Assembly (NCBI GenBank): GCA_003448875.1
Contig: DLXG01000270.1
Coordinates: 1-5,773, forward strand
Direction of reading: 5' to 3'
Source: Anaerolineaceae bacterium
GTDB lineage: Bacteria > Chloroflexota > Anaerolineae > Anaerolineales > Anaerolineaceae
Length of the DNA stretch: 5,773 bases
Made by a program: the position numbers and the translations under genes. Below the pieces are notes generated by a model that saw only the letters and a program-made list of their open reading frames with translations, was not told the DNA's origin and searched no databases. Positions 5,435-5,773 of the stretch are shown here, in pieces; the first letter of the stretch is position 1, and each line of letters starts with the position of its first letter.

Positions 5435-5773
5435 ATGATCGTTTATTCCACTACCCTTCAAGATTTGCCCTCCACCGAAGTGCTGGTGGTCGGCTCGGGT
5501 TCGGCAGGCGCAACGGCCGCCATTACCGCCGCCCGCCTTGGGGCTTCCGTCACACTGGTGGAGCGCTATGGGTTTATGGGCGGAATCAGCACCCAGGTTC
5601 TGGATACCTTTTATGGCTTTTACACCCCCGGTTCCGCACCACGCAAGGTGGTGGGAGGTATTCCCGATCTGGTCATTGATGGACTGCTCAAACGCAAAGC
5701 CGCCATTTACCGCCCCAACACCTACGGCGCCGGGCAGGGAATCACGTACGACCCCGAAACCCTGAAAGTGGTG
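5435..5773 (+). CDS. FAD-dependent oxidoreductase, N-terminal part (cut by window edge)
   Basis: An open frame of 113 codons from ATG 5435 to the last base. After about 14 residues comes a dinucleotide-binding fold, EVLVVGSGSAGATAAITAARLGASVTLVER in two parts: G20-x-G22-x-x-G25 binds the FAD pyrophosphate and E43 at the end of strand 2 is the usual ribose-2'-OH ligand. GFMGGIST (about 46-53) directly after it is typical of the FAD_oxidored family (PF12831-like), whose members occur in sugar and polysaccharide clusters. GIPDLVIDGLLKR (about 79-91) fits the same family. No signal peptide is visible, so a cytosolic location is likely. It starts 20 bp after the SDR stop with a strong GGAGG site, and is the fifth gene of the operon. 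The catalytic part lies outside the window, so the substrate is unknown. The flavoprotein call is secure and the PF12831-like assignment is probable. Confidence 0.9.
   Translation, partial: MIVYSTTLQDLPSTEVLVVGSGSAGATAAITAARLGASVTLVERYGFMGGISTQVLDTFYGFYTPGSAPRKVVGGIPDLVIDGLLKRKAAIYRPNTYGAGQGITYDPETLKVV

Noticed and set aside
1..5773. CRISPR arrays, tRNA or rRNA genes, insertion sequences, prophage or defence genes
   Set aside because: No regularly spaced direct repeats, RNA gene signatures, transposase-like frames or terminal inverted repeats were seen by eye on either strand; gaps between genes are all under 170 bp.

Overview
The window looks like part of a bacterial carbohydrate-catabolic or sugar-derivative locus with two transcription units running away from a shared control region at about 1755-1905. 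Base composition is moderate (a little above half G+C by eye), with AT-rich intergenic stretches, good sigma-70-type promoters and Shine-Dalgarno sites at most genes. The gene set (ROK regulator, Gfo/Idh/MocA dehydrogenase, URO-D-like protein, HutC-type GntR regulator, UPF0309-type SIS protein, SDR, FAD oxidoreductase) is typical of sugar clusters in Chloroflexota/Anaerolineae and some Thermotogota or Bacillota. Chloroflexota is my guess only; the window contains no taxonomic marker gene.

Leftward unit (minus strand): a complete Gfo/Idh/MocA-type NAD(P) dehydrogenase (558-1754), then a 169-bp gap, then the N-terminal 129 residues of a ROK-family protein (1-388) that runs off the left edge. 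The gap holds a separate sigma-70-like promoter for the ROK gene (TTGAAT, 17-bp spacer, GATAAT) and a perfect 9-3-9 palindrome at 533-553, with a degenerate second copy 42 bp away over the -35 box. This is a plausible autoregulatory ROK operator pair.

Control region: two back-to-back promoters whose -35 boxes are one base apart. The leftward one is a perfect consensus (TTGACA, 17 bp, TATAAT); the rightward one is TTGCTT, 17 bp, TAAAAT. Each has a nearly identical 14-bp palindrome (AATGTACGAACATT and AATGTACGCACATT) on its predicted transcription start. The GT-N4-AC core fits a HutC-type GntR operator, and a HutC-type GntR gene is the second gene of the rightward unit. The simplest model is that this GntR protein represses both directions until an effector, probably a phosphorylated sugar, binds its UTRA domain.

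Rightward unit (plus strand): URO-D-superfamily protein (1906-3063), GntR/UTRA regulator (3103-3843), UPF0309-type SIS protein (3862-4641), SDR dehydrogenase (4644-5414) and the first 113 residues of an FAD-dependent oxidoreductase (5435 to the right edge). Gaps are 39, 18, 2 and 20 bp, so this is very probably one operon. Three redox enzymes (Gfo/Idh/MocA, SDR, FAD), a sugar-phosphate-binding SIS protein and a URO-D-like protein suggest stepwise oxidation or isomerisation of a sugar, cyclitol, amino sugar or sugar acid. No transporter, kinase or glycosidase lies in the window, so the substrate cannot be named. The URO-D-like protein lacks the signature residues of both HemE and the corrinoid methyltransferases and is the least explained component.
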